Shown one piece after another: positions 1 through 10,426 of a DNA stretch of 64,000 nt (position 1 is the stretch's first letter; the number at the start of each line of letters is the position of its first letter). The DNA comes from Euphorbia lathyris (taxonomy: Eukaryota; Streptophyta; Magnoliopsida; Malpighiales; Euphorbiaceae). A program made the translations under genes and the position numbers. The stretch spans positions 40,333,501 through 40,397,500 of the forward strand of contig NC_088918.1 of the NCBI RefSeq assembly GCF_963576675.1. Direction: 5' to 3'. The notes under the pieces were generated by a model. It was not told the DNA's origin, did no database searches, and saw only the letters and a list, made by a program, of their open reading frames with translations.

Positions 1-798
1 CCAAAGAACACATCTAGTAAGCTACTTAAGGATGATTATATCTTCTTCTTTCACAAGTTTTTATCATTTTCCTTATTTGGTCGGGTTGAAAGTTCAAAAG
101 TGCAAGTTCGTGATTTGTTTGTGTTGGATAGTATTTTTAAGGGTTTGACCATTGATAGTATTGAGATGATATTTACTAATTTAGTTCGAGCTTCCAAGTC
201 CCGCAATAAGCAAGTGCCTATGGGTAATTTAATTACCGACATTGTTTTGGGTGCTCGGGGTGAATTAGTAGATTATCAAAATATGCCTCATGTTGGTTTA
301 CCTTCATTGGATCTCACGGCACTACAAAGGGCCAATTTATTGAAGAAAATGGGATCGCCCGCCTTTATCTCTTATGAAGCTTGTACAAGACGTGTTTTTG
401 CTACCATGGGTAGTGAAGCCTCGAGTTCTCAAGGTTTGGGTGCCCAAGATGATGAAGAAGATGATGAAGAGGATGATGAAGAGGAATTTGATGAAAAAGA
501 GGAGGAGGAGGAGCATGTTGATGTTAATGCCACCGAGCAAGCAAATGTGGAACCGAATGACGAAGAACCAGTTGGATGAAAATGTGTTTTGACATAAATG
601 AACGAGCATAACCGTCACATGAATTTACGGTTAGATGAAGTCGTTGCCAATAATACCGAAATGAGTTCGAGGATAAACACAGTGGATGCCAATATCACTA
701 CGTTGAGACGTGAGCACAAATCTACTCGTCGCCGGTTGCTATCTTTCTTTCGACGCCAAGGAGTTGAGACTACGCCTTCACCACCGAGTTCACCTTAA
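1..798 (+). pseudogene. Athila-type retroelement env-like ORF, 3' part, frame-broken
   Basis: The reading frame is open from base 1 to a TGA at 577-579 (192 codons), so the 5' part lies outside the window. A second ORF (598-798) follows in another phase and probably is the original C-terminus displaced by a frameshift. The first part resembles the plant transposon domain found in the extra ORF downstream of pol in Athila-like Ty3/gypsy elements. It is followed by a very acidic Asp/Glu run (about residues 145-165). The second part is polar, could form a short coiled coil, and ends in a basic stretch and a Pro/Ser tail. The position, just upstream of a long non-coding region and an LTR, fits the family. 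No transmembrane segment is visible here, so an envelope function is not supported. Assignment to Athila is inference from domain feel and context. Confidence 0.6.
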
Positions 799-2282
799 TA
801 GGTTTTATCCTTTCCATCTTTAACTCATTTTCGTTATTATTATTATGTCTTGTTAAATTTGGTACAATATTTTTAATTATGTTTGGTACAATTTTCTTTA
901 TTATTATGTTTGAATGTTTTCGTACTATATTTTTTTCATTCTAATTCGTCTGGTTTATTTCGTACTATTTTTCGTGTTTTATCGCTTTTTGCACCAATGA
1001 GGACATGGTCCAATTTAAGTGTGGGCGGAGATATTTCATATTCATTTTAATTTTAAGTACGAATGAATGCAACGAATGAGAATGAATGCTGTTTATTTAA
1101 GTATAAATGCATGTTGTTATTTAAGTTTAAGTAAAGTATATAATGCAACATTTTTATATAAAGTACAACATTTTTCAAAAATAATGGCAATTTTTCATAT
1201 TTCATATGTTTCAAACAATTATGTTTTCAAAATAATGTTAAGCATATTTTAAGGTTATCATTATTGGTAGAAATAATATTTCTATACGGGCAATATTTTT
1301 ACAAACATTTTTACAAATCTCCGATACGATTTTATCAAAAACGTCTCGAGTAAATGTATATAAGTAAAATTTCTTTAGTTTCAAATCTCTATTTTATATC
1401 ATGAATTCATGATAAATATAAATCTTATTTTCAATTTTCAATTAGGTTTGTAGGCATAAATCAAACTAACAACTTTAGCTTTTTAGCTCGGTATGATTTT
1501 TCGTCTTACATTAAAAACCAATTGAAGTTTTTAAGGAAACTTTAGCCATAATACATGTTGAATTTCAAGTCAATATAGGATGAATGTGCTATTTTTCTTT
1601 TCCCAATTTATAATTTTCAATTTTATTTTCATGATCAAGTAGTCGTATTCTTAACTTTTGGCCACGATTGAGACCAACCTTATCACAATCGAGGTATGAA
1701 AGGGAAGAACATTAAGTACCGTTTACTTTTGGCCACGATTGCGACCACCCTTATCAGGGTCGAGGTATGAAAGGAACGTTAGAAATTAAAGCAAAATTAA
1801 ACGTGTTTAAAGTTTTAAGTAACGATTGCGTCCACCCATGGCATGGTCGGTACCTCTTAAACGAACACAAAAGCGAATTAATTCAAATAAAGTCACGGAC
1901 GAGACCACCCTTATCACGGGCGTGACTAAGCAAATATATTAAACCTAAAGTCCTTAATAAATCTATATTTGTAATAGTTTAGGTTTGGGAAAGGAAATTT
2001 TGTGCTTAGAAATGCCTTGAGACGAAAGATTCAAAAACATGCGTGCTTACACCGTCCCGAATACTTCAATGTAAAAATTGAGATACAAGACGAATGATAT
2101 ATCTCTTTTATACTAGCTAGTTTGATGCTTTGCACATAAATTTACCATGAAAAGTTTATCTTTCGGTTTAACTAATTTAAAGAGGAATATATGGATATAT
2201 GTTCTATTTATAAAGAGATTGATTAAAGAGTAAATTCAGTGAAATTTTGCTCGGGACTAGCAAAAGCTTAAGTGTGGGAGTT
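799..2282 (+). mobile_element. Non-coding 3' internal region of the Athila-like element with polypurine tract
   Basis: About 1.5 kb without a credible ORF separates the env-like ORF from the LTR, as is usual in Athila elements. It contains four degenerate repeats near 1656, 1728, 1819 and 1892. Each holds a variant of the phrase 'cacgattg(c/a)gacca(c/a)ccttatcac' followed by a 'cgaggtatgaaagg'-like tail. The last bases before the LTR (about 2267-2282, 'ttaagtgtgggagtt') are purine-rich and are the best candidate for the polypurine tract that primes plus-strand synthesis. Confidence 0.5.
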
Positions 2283-3813
2283 TGTTAAGCCCAAAATATA
2301 CCTAACATATCATATATAAATACATTAAATTTACATTGAATTTGTGCTAATTATATTCATTTGGAATACTTTTACGTCTTTATTTACTTCTTTGATGCAA
2401 GGTACTTAATTATTTGGTTAAATCCAAATAGGAGCTAAAAAGGAGCTAAAGTGGAGGAAAAACCTAAAAAACGTACCGAGAATACATATCAATCAGAAGA
2501 ACGCTCAAGGAGGACGAGAAGCAGTCGAAAGACGGGGAGATAACTCTCTGTCGCGACTGACATTTTCATAATCTCAGTCGCGACTTACGAAAGGCATCAC
2601 GGAAGAAGAACGAAATCTTCAACTCGCCCTTGTACCCCCTGTCGCGACTGAGATTTTCAGAATCTCAGTCGTGACAGCGAAGTATTCTTCACATAATTCA
2701 CATGTTTTAATCCGAGAAACGCGTCTGTTCGTTTGGATAAAAGCGACCCTTCACCAACGGACACGACCCATCATTTACAACCCTTCAACAACTATAAATA
2801 AGTGATCCATTTCAGAAATTGAGAGGTTGGGAAAAGTTAGAGAAATTAGAGAAGAAAGTTATTATGTTGAGTTTCTGATTCAGAAAAGAATCAGAAAGTT
2901 AGATTACATTTATGTGTAAACAAACTTGTTGTACACAAGTTGTTATTAGATTAGTTATAAACACAGTATTAGTTTAGTTTCAAAGGTTGATCAGAGACAA
3001 GTTTTCATTCTGGTAGTGGACTGACCAGTCTCTATTCCGAAGATCCAGCGAGAAGAATTGACGGCTGAAGCGTATGAGGTTTGACAAACCTACGGAGTTT
3101 GAGGGAAAGATTGACAACCCGGATCTCAAAGTTTTCGTTGCAATGCTCTCCAAGTTTCTACTTCTTTGTTAACTTGTGAAGATTCACATTTCATTAATGA
3201 TATACTTATTTATTCAATACATTCTTTCTGTTGTTATTTTGATATTGTTCTGACAAAATGATTTTCAAAATGATAAATTGGTGTTTTTATTAAAACGTTC
3301 TATTCCATCTTATTCATATAAGAACTTTGTTGAACACTTGACAGATTTAGTTTTTATGGATGATATGATCGCTGATCGCGGCTTATCAGATATAAAATAC
3401 TAATTTGATTAAGGTAGAAATCTGCTCCGATCCAGAGAGATTTCTACGGTTCAAAGCCATTTAATTGAATAAATCCCTATATTATTACATGTCCATAATT
3501 TTTCCAAAGTTAAAGTTGTTTTCTTTGCTTTATGAAAATAAGTTTTATACCTTCTATTTATTCCAATTACGGAAGTATCTGTCTTGTAATCAAAATCTCA
3601 AGACGGAACTGTTCTCTCAACTCGATATAATATTTCTATCTAATCCTAATTTACCCGAACCAATTCCATCAATTAAATGTATTTCTTTTATTAAACCTAA
3701 ACACGTGATTAAAACTGAATTAAATAAAGTTTTAGTTAAAAAGCGTTCCCTGTGGGTTCGATATCTTTTATTACTACAAGCGTATACCGTGCACTTGCGA
3801 AAATCGCTCAACA
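2283..3813 (+). mobile_element. LTR of Athila-like Ty3/gypsy element (3' LTR)
   Basis: The unit begins TGTTAAGCCC and ends CTCAACA, giving TG...CA termini with a short TGTT/AACA inverted end and a length of 1,531 bp. It directly follows the purine-rich tract of the upstream internal region. Near its 3' end it carries 'tccctgtgggttcga' and 'gtgcacttgcg', phrases that commonly lie just before the primer binding site in plant Athila/Tat elements. A 119-codon ORF inside it (3465-3824) is judged fortuitous. No matching flanking 5-bp duplication could be tested because the 5' LTR lies outside the window. Confidence 0.6.
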
Positions 3814-3821
3814 AGTTTTTA

Positions 3822-4852
3822 TAGAACGTTTTAATAAAAACACCAATTTATCATTTTGAAAATCATTTTGTCAGAACAATATCAAAATAACAACAGAAAG
3901 AATGTATTGAATAAATAAGTATATCATTAATGAAATGTGAATCTTCACAAGTTAACAGAGAAGTAGAAACTTGGAGAGCATTGCAACGAAAACTTTGAGA
4001 TCCGGGTTGTCAATCTTTCCCTCAAACTCCGTAGGTTTGTCAAACCTCATACGCTTCAGCCGTCAATTCTTCTCGCTGGATCTTCGGAATAGAGACTGGT
4101 CAGTCCACTACCAGAATGAAAACTTATCTCTGATCAACCTTTGAAACTAAACTAATACTGTGTTTATAACTAATCTAATAACAACTTGTGTACAACAAGT
4201 TTGTTTACACAGAAATGTAATCTAACTTTTTGATTCTTTTCTGAATCAGAAACTCAACATAATAACTTTCTTCTCTAATTTCTCTAACTTTTCCCAACCT
4301 CTCAATTTCTGAAATGGATCACTTATTTATAGTTGTTGAAGGGTTGTAAATGATGGGTCGTGTCCGTTGGTGAAGGGTCGCTTTTATCCAAACGAACAGA
4401 CGCGTTTCTCGGATTAAAATATGTGAATTATGTGAAGAATACTTCGCTGTCACGACTGAGATTCTGAAAATCTCAGTCGTGACAGGGGGTACAAGGGCGA
4501 GTTGAAGATTTCGTTCTTCTTCCGTGATGCCTTTCGTAAGTCGCGACTGAGATTATGAAAATGTCAGTTGCGACAGAGAGTTATCTCCCCGTCTTTCGAC
4601 TGCTTCTCGTCCTCCTTGAGCGTTCTTCTGACTGATACGTATTCTCGGTACGTTTTTTAGGTTTTTCCTCCACTTTAGCTCCGTTTTAGCTCCTTTTTAG
4701 CTCCTATTTGGATTTAACCAAATAATTAAGTACCTTGCATCAAAGAAGTAAACAAAGACGTAAAAGTATTCCAAATGAATATAATTAGCACAAATTCAAT
4801 GTAAATTTAATGTATTTATATATGATATTTTAGGTATATTTTGGGCTTAACA
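3822..4852 (-). repeat. Inverted partial copy of the preceding LTR (palindrome arm)
   Basis: Read on the minus strand from 4852, this stretch repeats bases 2283-3302 almost base for base: both start TGTTAAGCCCAAAATATACC and both run to '...ttaaaacgttcta'. The arms are about 1,020-1,030 bp and the loop is about 519 bp (3303-3821). The loop holds the remainder of the forward LTR. The minus-strand copy stops at an internal LTR position, so it is truncated. High identity between the arms implies a recent origin or an assembly fold-back. Confidence 0.85.
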
Positions 4853-6822
4853 CCGCTAGAGACTCTTTCCACTCAAGCCAACCAATTTAGTACTCCGTCA
4901 AAGGTTTTAGTTGTCAGATTTCATATTCAAAACATATGACAAATGTGATTTAAGAATATAAAAATCCCTGGGGATTTGACATGTAAACAATGTATGGGTT
5001 TGATAAGGTAAAACTTGCAACTAATTAATTCATGGCTTCACTAAATAAACATTTTGTAGATAATTATGCATAATTTATTCAAACTAATAGACACCCAAGT
5101 TACAGACAACCTATTGTATGCATTAAGTTGTTAACTAGTCAAAGGGATAAAAGATGGCCATTAAACGCAAACAATTTGATATTAAAAATACAGCACACAA
5201 GTTACCTTTTATTCGAGTCTCAATATCATAGTTTCAACTAAAGCATCATCAGTAGATGATTTATATGTTGCTTCAAGGGTACAAATGGTAACAAATATAT
5301 CCATATTCACATATGAAAAATCTCCAAAATCATTATGTTACCATCATTTGTACCTAATGAGTAACGATTTAGTTTTAGGAAGGGTAAAAAGGTTGAAAAA
5401 ATGATATACTTATTTGATGCAGATGAAACCATAGTACCAAGAGTAGATAACAGATAATACTTTTGTTCTTTTCCTTATATTTTTTTTTAAATTGCAACCT
5501 AACTAACCATACTTAGTCTGATCTTTGAGTATATGTAAATCTAACTTTATGTAATTAAAATTGACTATTAAGATTGAAATCAGATATATCAGAATAATAA
5601 GAAAACTACATATTTAGTTTAGACATATCAACATACTAACACATAGACTAGCTAGCTATTACAAGATGTTCAACATACATGATTCTTATCAAAACAAAAG
5701 AACCAAAATGATTGTTTTGAAAAGGAAAATTTTAAGAAGTTTTTAATAAATTATACATTATCTTGTAATAGCCTTGGAAAAATGACAATTATATAAAAAT
5801 AAAACTAGCCACATGTTGTATAAAACTAGTAACTAGAAGCAAACATATATCTAGGAGATAAAAAATCCAAATCAGACCATGAGAATGTTGAGTGTGAGTT
5901 ATAACTACTAACCATTAAGGGCTTGATTGGATGGAGGGTAGGGAAGGGTTAATAAAGGAAGGGTAGAGAAGGGTAGGGAAAGGTAAGGAAAGGGAAGGAA
6001 GGGGAAGGAAGAGTAATTTCTAACCCTTCCAAACCCACCAAATTGGAGGGTTCAAAATTGGATGCAATTTGTTAAAAAGAAACCCTTCAAAACCCCTCCA
6101 AACCCTTACCATCCTATTTTTTTTGTATTCCAAACATGGGTTTGTAGAAACCCTTACTAACCCTTCCTTCTCCCAAACAAGGGTTTCTATCAACCCTTAC
6201 TAACCCTAAGAAGTGACATCATTAACCAACTATAAAAAGAGCTACATAATATCAACCTAATTTATATAAGTTATAGAGAAACTATAGTAGTTTATGAGCA
6301 ATAGGAATGTATTGCAATAAGTAATCCTAAATATCAACAAAATTTGGAAATCTAAAGCTATTGAGAAGAAAGGTAAAGCCAAATCTATATTTATCATACA
6401 TACTACATAGCAAATAGATTTGCGCTAACTTATCAAATTGAACAATATAATGTTATCTTCATTATAAACAAGTACATAAACGATTAATAAAATAAATGAT
6501 ATATTCTTGCCTTGTTGAGTGGATGAAGGTGGCGATATTTAGATTCCAAAGTTTAATTAACTGGCCTTCACTTATTAATTAAAGTTCAAGCTCACAGACA
6601 TGATGGAACTATTGTTCTTATTCCAACCTATGATTAAGTTATAGATCACATGAATCACTTATCTTCATGCTAAAGGACTGGAATAAGATAAAAATAATTT
6701 AGCGAATAAAGTTGCCTACATTTGATTGCTGCTTTTTTCAAAAATCTAAATGTAGTAAAAACATTTACCCGTGCCTTGAAATAACAGGAAAAAATAGTAG
6801 CAATCCCAGCCAGAAAAGAGAC
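4853..6822. other. AT-rich intergenic region, no gene recognised
   Basis: No supported coding region. About 5921-6205 is a block rich in 'aaaccctt' and 'gggttagggaa' phrases. It opens with 'gggcttgattgg' and closes near 'cccaaacaaggg', which could be the imperfect inverted ends of a MITE. No clear target duplication was found there. Short exon-like stretches on the minus strand near 5215-5290 (followed on that strand by a GT) could belong to a non-coding transcript, but the evidence is weak. Confidence 0.4.
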
Positions 6823-6830
6823 ACTGCAAA

Positions 6831-7738
6831 CAGGGACGGATCTAGGATTTGTAACTGATGGGGGCAAACTAGCTATATTGTGTAAAAAAATTATATGAAG
6901 TAAAATTTAATTTGTTTTTCTTGATTTGAATTCTTATTTGTATTTTATGTTCTGTGAACATTTTTTTTATATTTGAGGAGTTTTCAAATCCATTTATGAC
7001 AAATTAGATTAGTTAAATATTAAATTGAAAATAAAATTTTTGCTAAATTTCTTCAACTGTTAAATTGGAAATCTTATGCTAAATTGCTACATTAGAAATG
7101 CTAAAGAGCTAAATTATAACTAATTACAATTTACAAATTCATCAAACAAAAAAAGTACGTAAACTAACACTGGAAAGAACAACAAAATAAAAAAAACAAA
7201 AGTAGCAGACCTTCATGAATCAGAATAAACAATTAAAAAGTCAAGAATAAATTAGAGCAGTAAAGCAAGCAACCGTTTGGTTCGAAGTGATAGAGAAGAG
7301 AGAGATCTAAAACCAAAATTAACAACATTCGTTTCTTTCATGCTGTTGTTGGTTCGAATCGAAGTGAGTGGACTTCTCGTTCTTCTGGTTCATAGAGAGG
7401 GACGATTGAGAGAATGAGAGAGAAGAAGCAGATTTGGGGTTACGGTTTGGTGAATTTGAACTTGAGGGATAAGACAGAGATCCAGAAAGATGAGAGTTTG
7501 GTAAAAATTGCATAAAACTAGAAGTTGCTGCTATAGGAGATAGTAGGAGATTTAGGGGTTATTTTTATATTCTAATTTCACAAAACGACGTCGTTCAATT
7601 TAAATGGAACGACACCGTTTTGTGCAATCAAAATCAGAATAAAAAAAATTAAACCTAGACTACCTTTATTCTTCTTGTTCGCATCGCTGCACAAAATCAG
7701 AAAGTGCCTCTATTGCTCCCACTGTAGATCCGTCCCTG
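6831..7738. mobile_element. Non-autonomous hAT transposon, 908 bp
   Basis: The element has a perfect 14-bp terminal inverted repeat, CAGGGACGGATCTA at 6831 and TAGATCCGTCCCTG ending at 7738. It is flanked by a perfect 8-bp target duplication ACTGCAAA (6823-6830 and 7739-7746). An 8-bp duplication with CAGGG-type ends is diagnostic of the hAT superfamily. No transposase or BED finger is visible inside. The interior is AT-rich and includes a small palindrome around 'aaacgacgtcgtt' (about 7583). It must have been moved by a transposase supplied elsewhere. Confidence 0.9.
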
Positions 7739-7746
7739 ACTGCAAA

Positions 7747-9640
7747 TAGAAAATCAACAAGCACCAATGTTAGAAATTTTTACAGACATTACATAGATAT
7801 ATCATTTTACCAGCTTTTGCATTACAAGCATGAAAACATTCAGTTCGGACATGAAACTGCTTCACAAGCTCAAGAAATAACTATAATCAATCATTGTTCA
7901 TATCCACAAATTCATATCATTTTATTGTTTGCAGAAATAACAATTAGAATATTAATAATATGGAAGCATTTTTAAGGATTTAATAAGAAAAGGCATCGCA
8001 TGTGTACAACATCATCTAGGAAATGCCAATTATGAAGATACGAATAGGCTAAAATATTCAGTTTGTTTCCTTTCGATTATCAAAATCGAAAAATGAAAAA
8101 TAGATTATATAATTTAACAAACCAAAGACACAATATAAGCATGCAAAAATGCCATCGACATCACACTTTCATTTCCATGTATTAAGTCAAAATTATAATC
8201 ACTTTCAAACCAAAAACAGAGTACAGTACCAGAAGCCTTATATAACTTAGTTGCTTACAATCCAAATATTTTTTTAAGTAAAAAACCTTTTAAATAACTT
8301 ATTTTGCAACTTAAACTCATCATTCCATGATTTACAGACTAAAAATTATTTATGTAGTCGGTTATACCTCATAACTGCTGTGCGAGCTTTATCTTCCCGA
8401 TTTTCCCTTCACCAAGCCACCAACCAAGAACAGAATAACAAAATAACGAGAGCTCACTAATCCAATCCACCAAAACGATTAATGAAGCACAACAATGAGA
8501 AAAATATGAGAGATCGCAAAAGAAAAAGGTCACACATGATAATACAAAATGAAAAAATCGATTCGCAACTGATCGCCAATGGAATCCTAGGTTTCTTCCA
8601 AACCAAATTTTCAAGGCTCGCGACTAAAGAATCAAGTATCTAAGCAAAGAACAAAAAACACACTACTGATAATGTAGTGAATAATAAAATCGAATTTACC
8701 AAATGTAGATCTAACAAAATTCGAAGATATTGAAAAATAGAACTCAAAATCAAGCTTACCAGTGAGAAATGGAAAAGGAATAGAATAGGAAGTGGTTTGC
8801 AGAAAAGAGAAAATGAGTAGAGAGGATTAAGATTAGAGAGAGAAAGAAACGAGGGAGAAGAAGAAACAAGAGATCGGGAATATGAGGCGGGAAAAAAAGA
8901 AAAGAATAAGAAATTGCAATTTTTCCTTTAAAAGTAAAACTTATACGTTTTTCTTTAATAAAATAAACTTAACGATAAAAAATTTGATACCTAAAATTTA
9001 CTATGTAGTGACAAAACATTTCCTTATGAAGTTAATGGCTGAAAACTGTTACCGATCAATTTTGGTTATTAATTAAAGACAAATTTATGTTTAGTCATTA
9101 ATATCGGTAGTTAACTTTTGTTTTTCTTGTAGTTAAAATTCTATTACATAAATGTGATTTTGAAACCAAATTAGCATATTAATTGAGAAGCTATAAATAA
9201 ATATATATATATATATATTTATATTTATGACAATTTTAATATTTATATAATTTTAATTTATATAAATTCGAAGATCTCCGTAGGGATATTTTCGAGACGA
9301 TGCATGGATTTTTGCCGTTCAGGAATAGTAATCTCCATCCCACCCACGTTTAGACTTCGGAAGTAAAATATTTTCCCCACTCTTAATATTTCGATAATTT
9401 TTTTATCTCCGTCGATTCGGATCCCACGAATTTCAAAGAATTTATATCCTATTGCTACCCCTGTTTACAACTAGTTTAGTATGAAAATCGTTAAACGTCT
9501 CCTGTAAATAAATGGAAGAATGGCTGAGCCAAACATGTCTTAATTTATATTTTACGTTTCCTTTGCTCTAACTTCTACGAGAATTATAGAATGGTTCGGT
9601 ACTAAATTTTATTATTATTATAAAACCAAAATTTAAAAGT
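7747..9640. other. Intergenic region with possible minus-strand leader exon
   Basis: No coding gene is recognised. At 8755-8890 the minus strand shows a CT-rich stretch like a plant 5' leader, ending in 'ctg|gtaagc' (donor at about 8761). A possible second exon lies near 8370-8640, closing at 'gag|gtataa'. This could be a multi-exon non-coding RNA or the leader of a lost gene. The ORF inside it starts with TTG and resembles nothing known. 9195-9220 is a short TA repeat. Confidence 0.3.
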
Positions 9641-9689
9641 CCATATTTCTCTCACTCTCTCTGCTTATATTTCAAGCAGTCTTTCCCCT

Positions 9690-9925
9690 AATATATATAG
9701 ACAAAACACACGGCTTTCTCTCTCCATCTCCCTTGACTGTTACTTTTCTACAATAACATAAACCCTTACTTCCCCCTCTCTCTCCGTCTCTCTCTCTCTA
9801 GAATTTTCGTTTTTCTCAATTCTTTCCTTCTTTCCATATTTTCCGCTTCTCTTAGGGTTTGGTTACTATTATTGTGCTAGGGTTTATTAGTGGTTGTAGA
9901 GATACTGTGTTTGTTGTTTGATTTA
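9690..9925 (+). promoter_or_regulatory. XPO1: XPO1 core promoter and 5' leader
   Basis: A TATA-like stretch TATATATA lies at 9692-9699. It is followed by a strongly CT-rich leader (about 9715-9840) typical of plant housekeeping genes. Two AGGGTTT telo-box motifs occur at about 9854 and 9879, close to the start codon; such boxes are common in leaders of highly expressed, growth-linked plant genes. The transcription start is inferred to lie about 25-35 bases past the TATA box. Confidence 0.5.
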
Positions 9926-10381
9926 ATGGCGTCGTTGGCTATGGCTGCCGAGAAGCTTAGGGATTTAAGTCAGCCGATTGACGTTCCTTTACTTGATGCT
10001 ACTGTTGCTGCCTTCTATGGCACCGGATCTAAGGAAGAGGTGAGCTTTTGCTTTCTCTGTTCCTTCCACAAGTGAGGGACACAATGACGCAAAATTAAAC
10101 TTCCCACACTTCAAAGTTGTTTCAAATGTTTGAGATACCTGTCTCGGAGTGTTTTGCTTTGTGAATGAATTTGTTATTGTTTTCCTACCTGTACCATTTG
10201 GTTCCCACGGCAGTGGTGTCTAATAATGTAAAACTGGTGATTCTCAATGTTAGGGTTGTTATTTATGTATGTCGTTTGCTACTAAATTAGTGCGTGGACA
10301 TAGGTATAAGAAACGGTCTTAGGGTTCAAAGCTTTTCAGATTTTTTAATTATACTTTTATTCAGCTGTGTCTTGTTGGTTG

Positions 10382-10426
<45 letters not shown>

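Noticed and set aside
337..618. 93-codon minus ORF rich in Ile, Leu and Phe
   Set aside because: It is the complement of the acidic gat/gaa run of the env-like ORF, a typical shadow.
3465..3824. 119-codon ORF on the plus strand as a gene
   Set aside because: It lies inside the LTR and its end is the conserved non-coding phrase before the primer site. Composition is AT-driven and no family is recognised.
8369..8614. 81-codon minus ORF with a hydrophobic stretch
   Set aside because: Starts at TTG, has no recognisable domain and sits in leader-like sequence.
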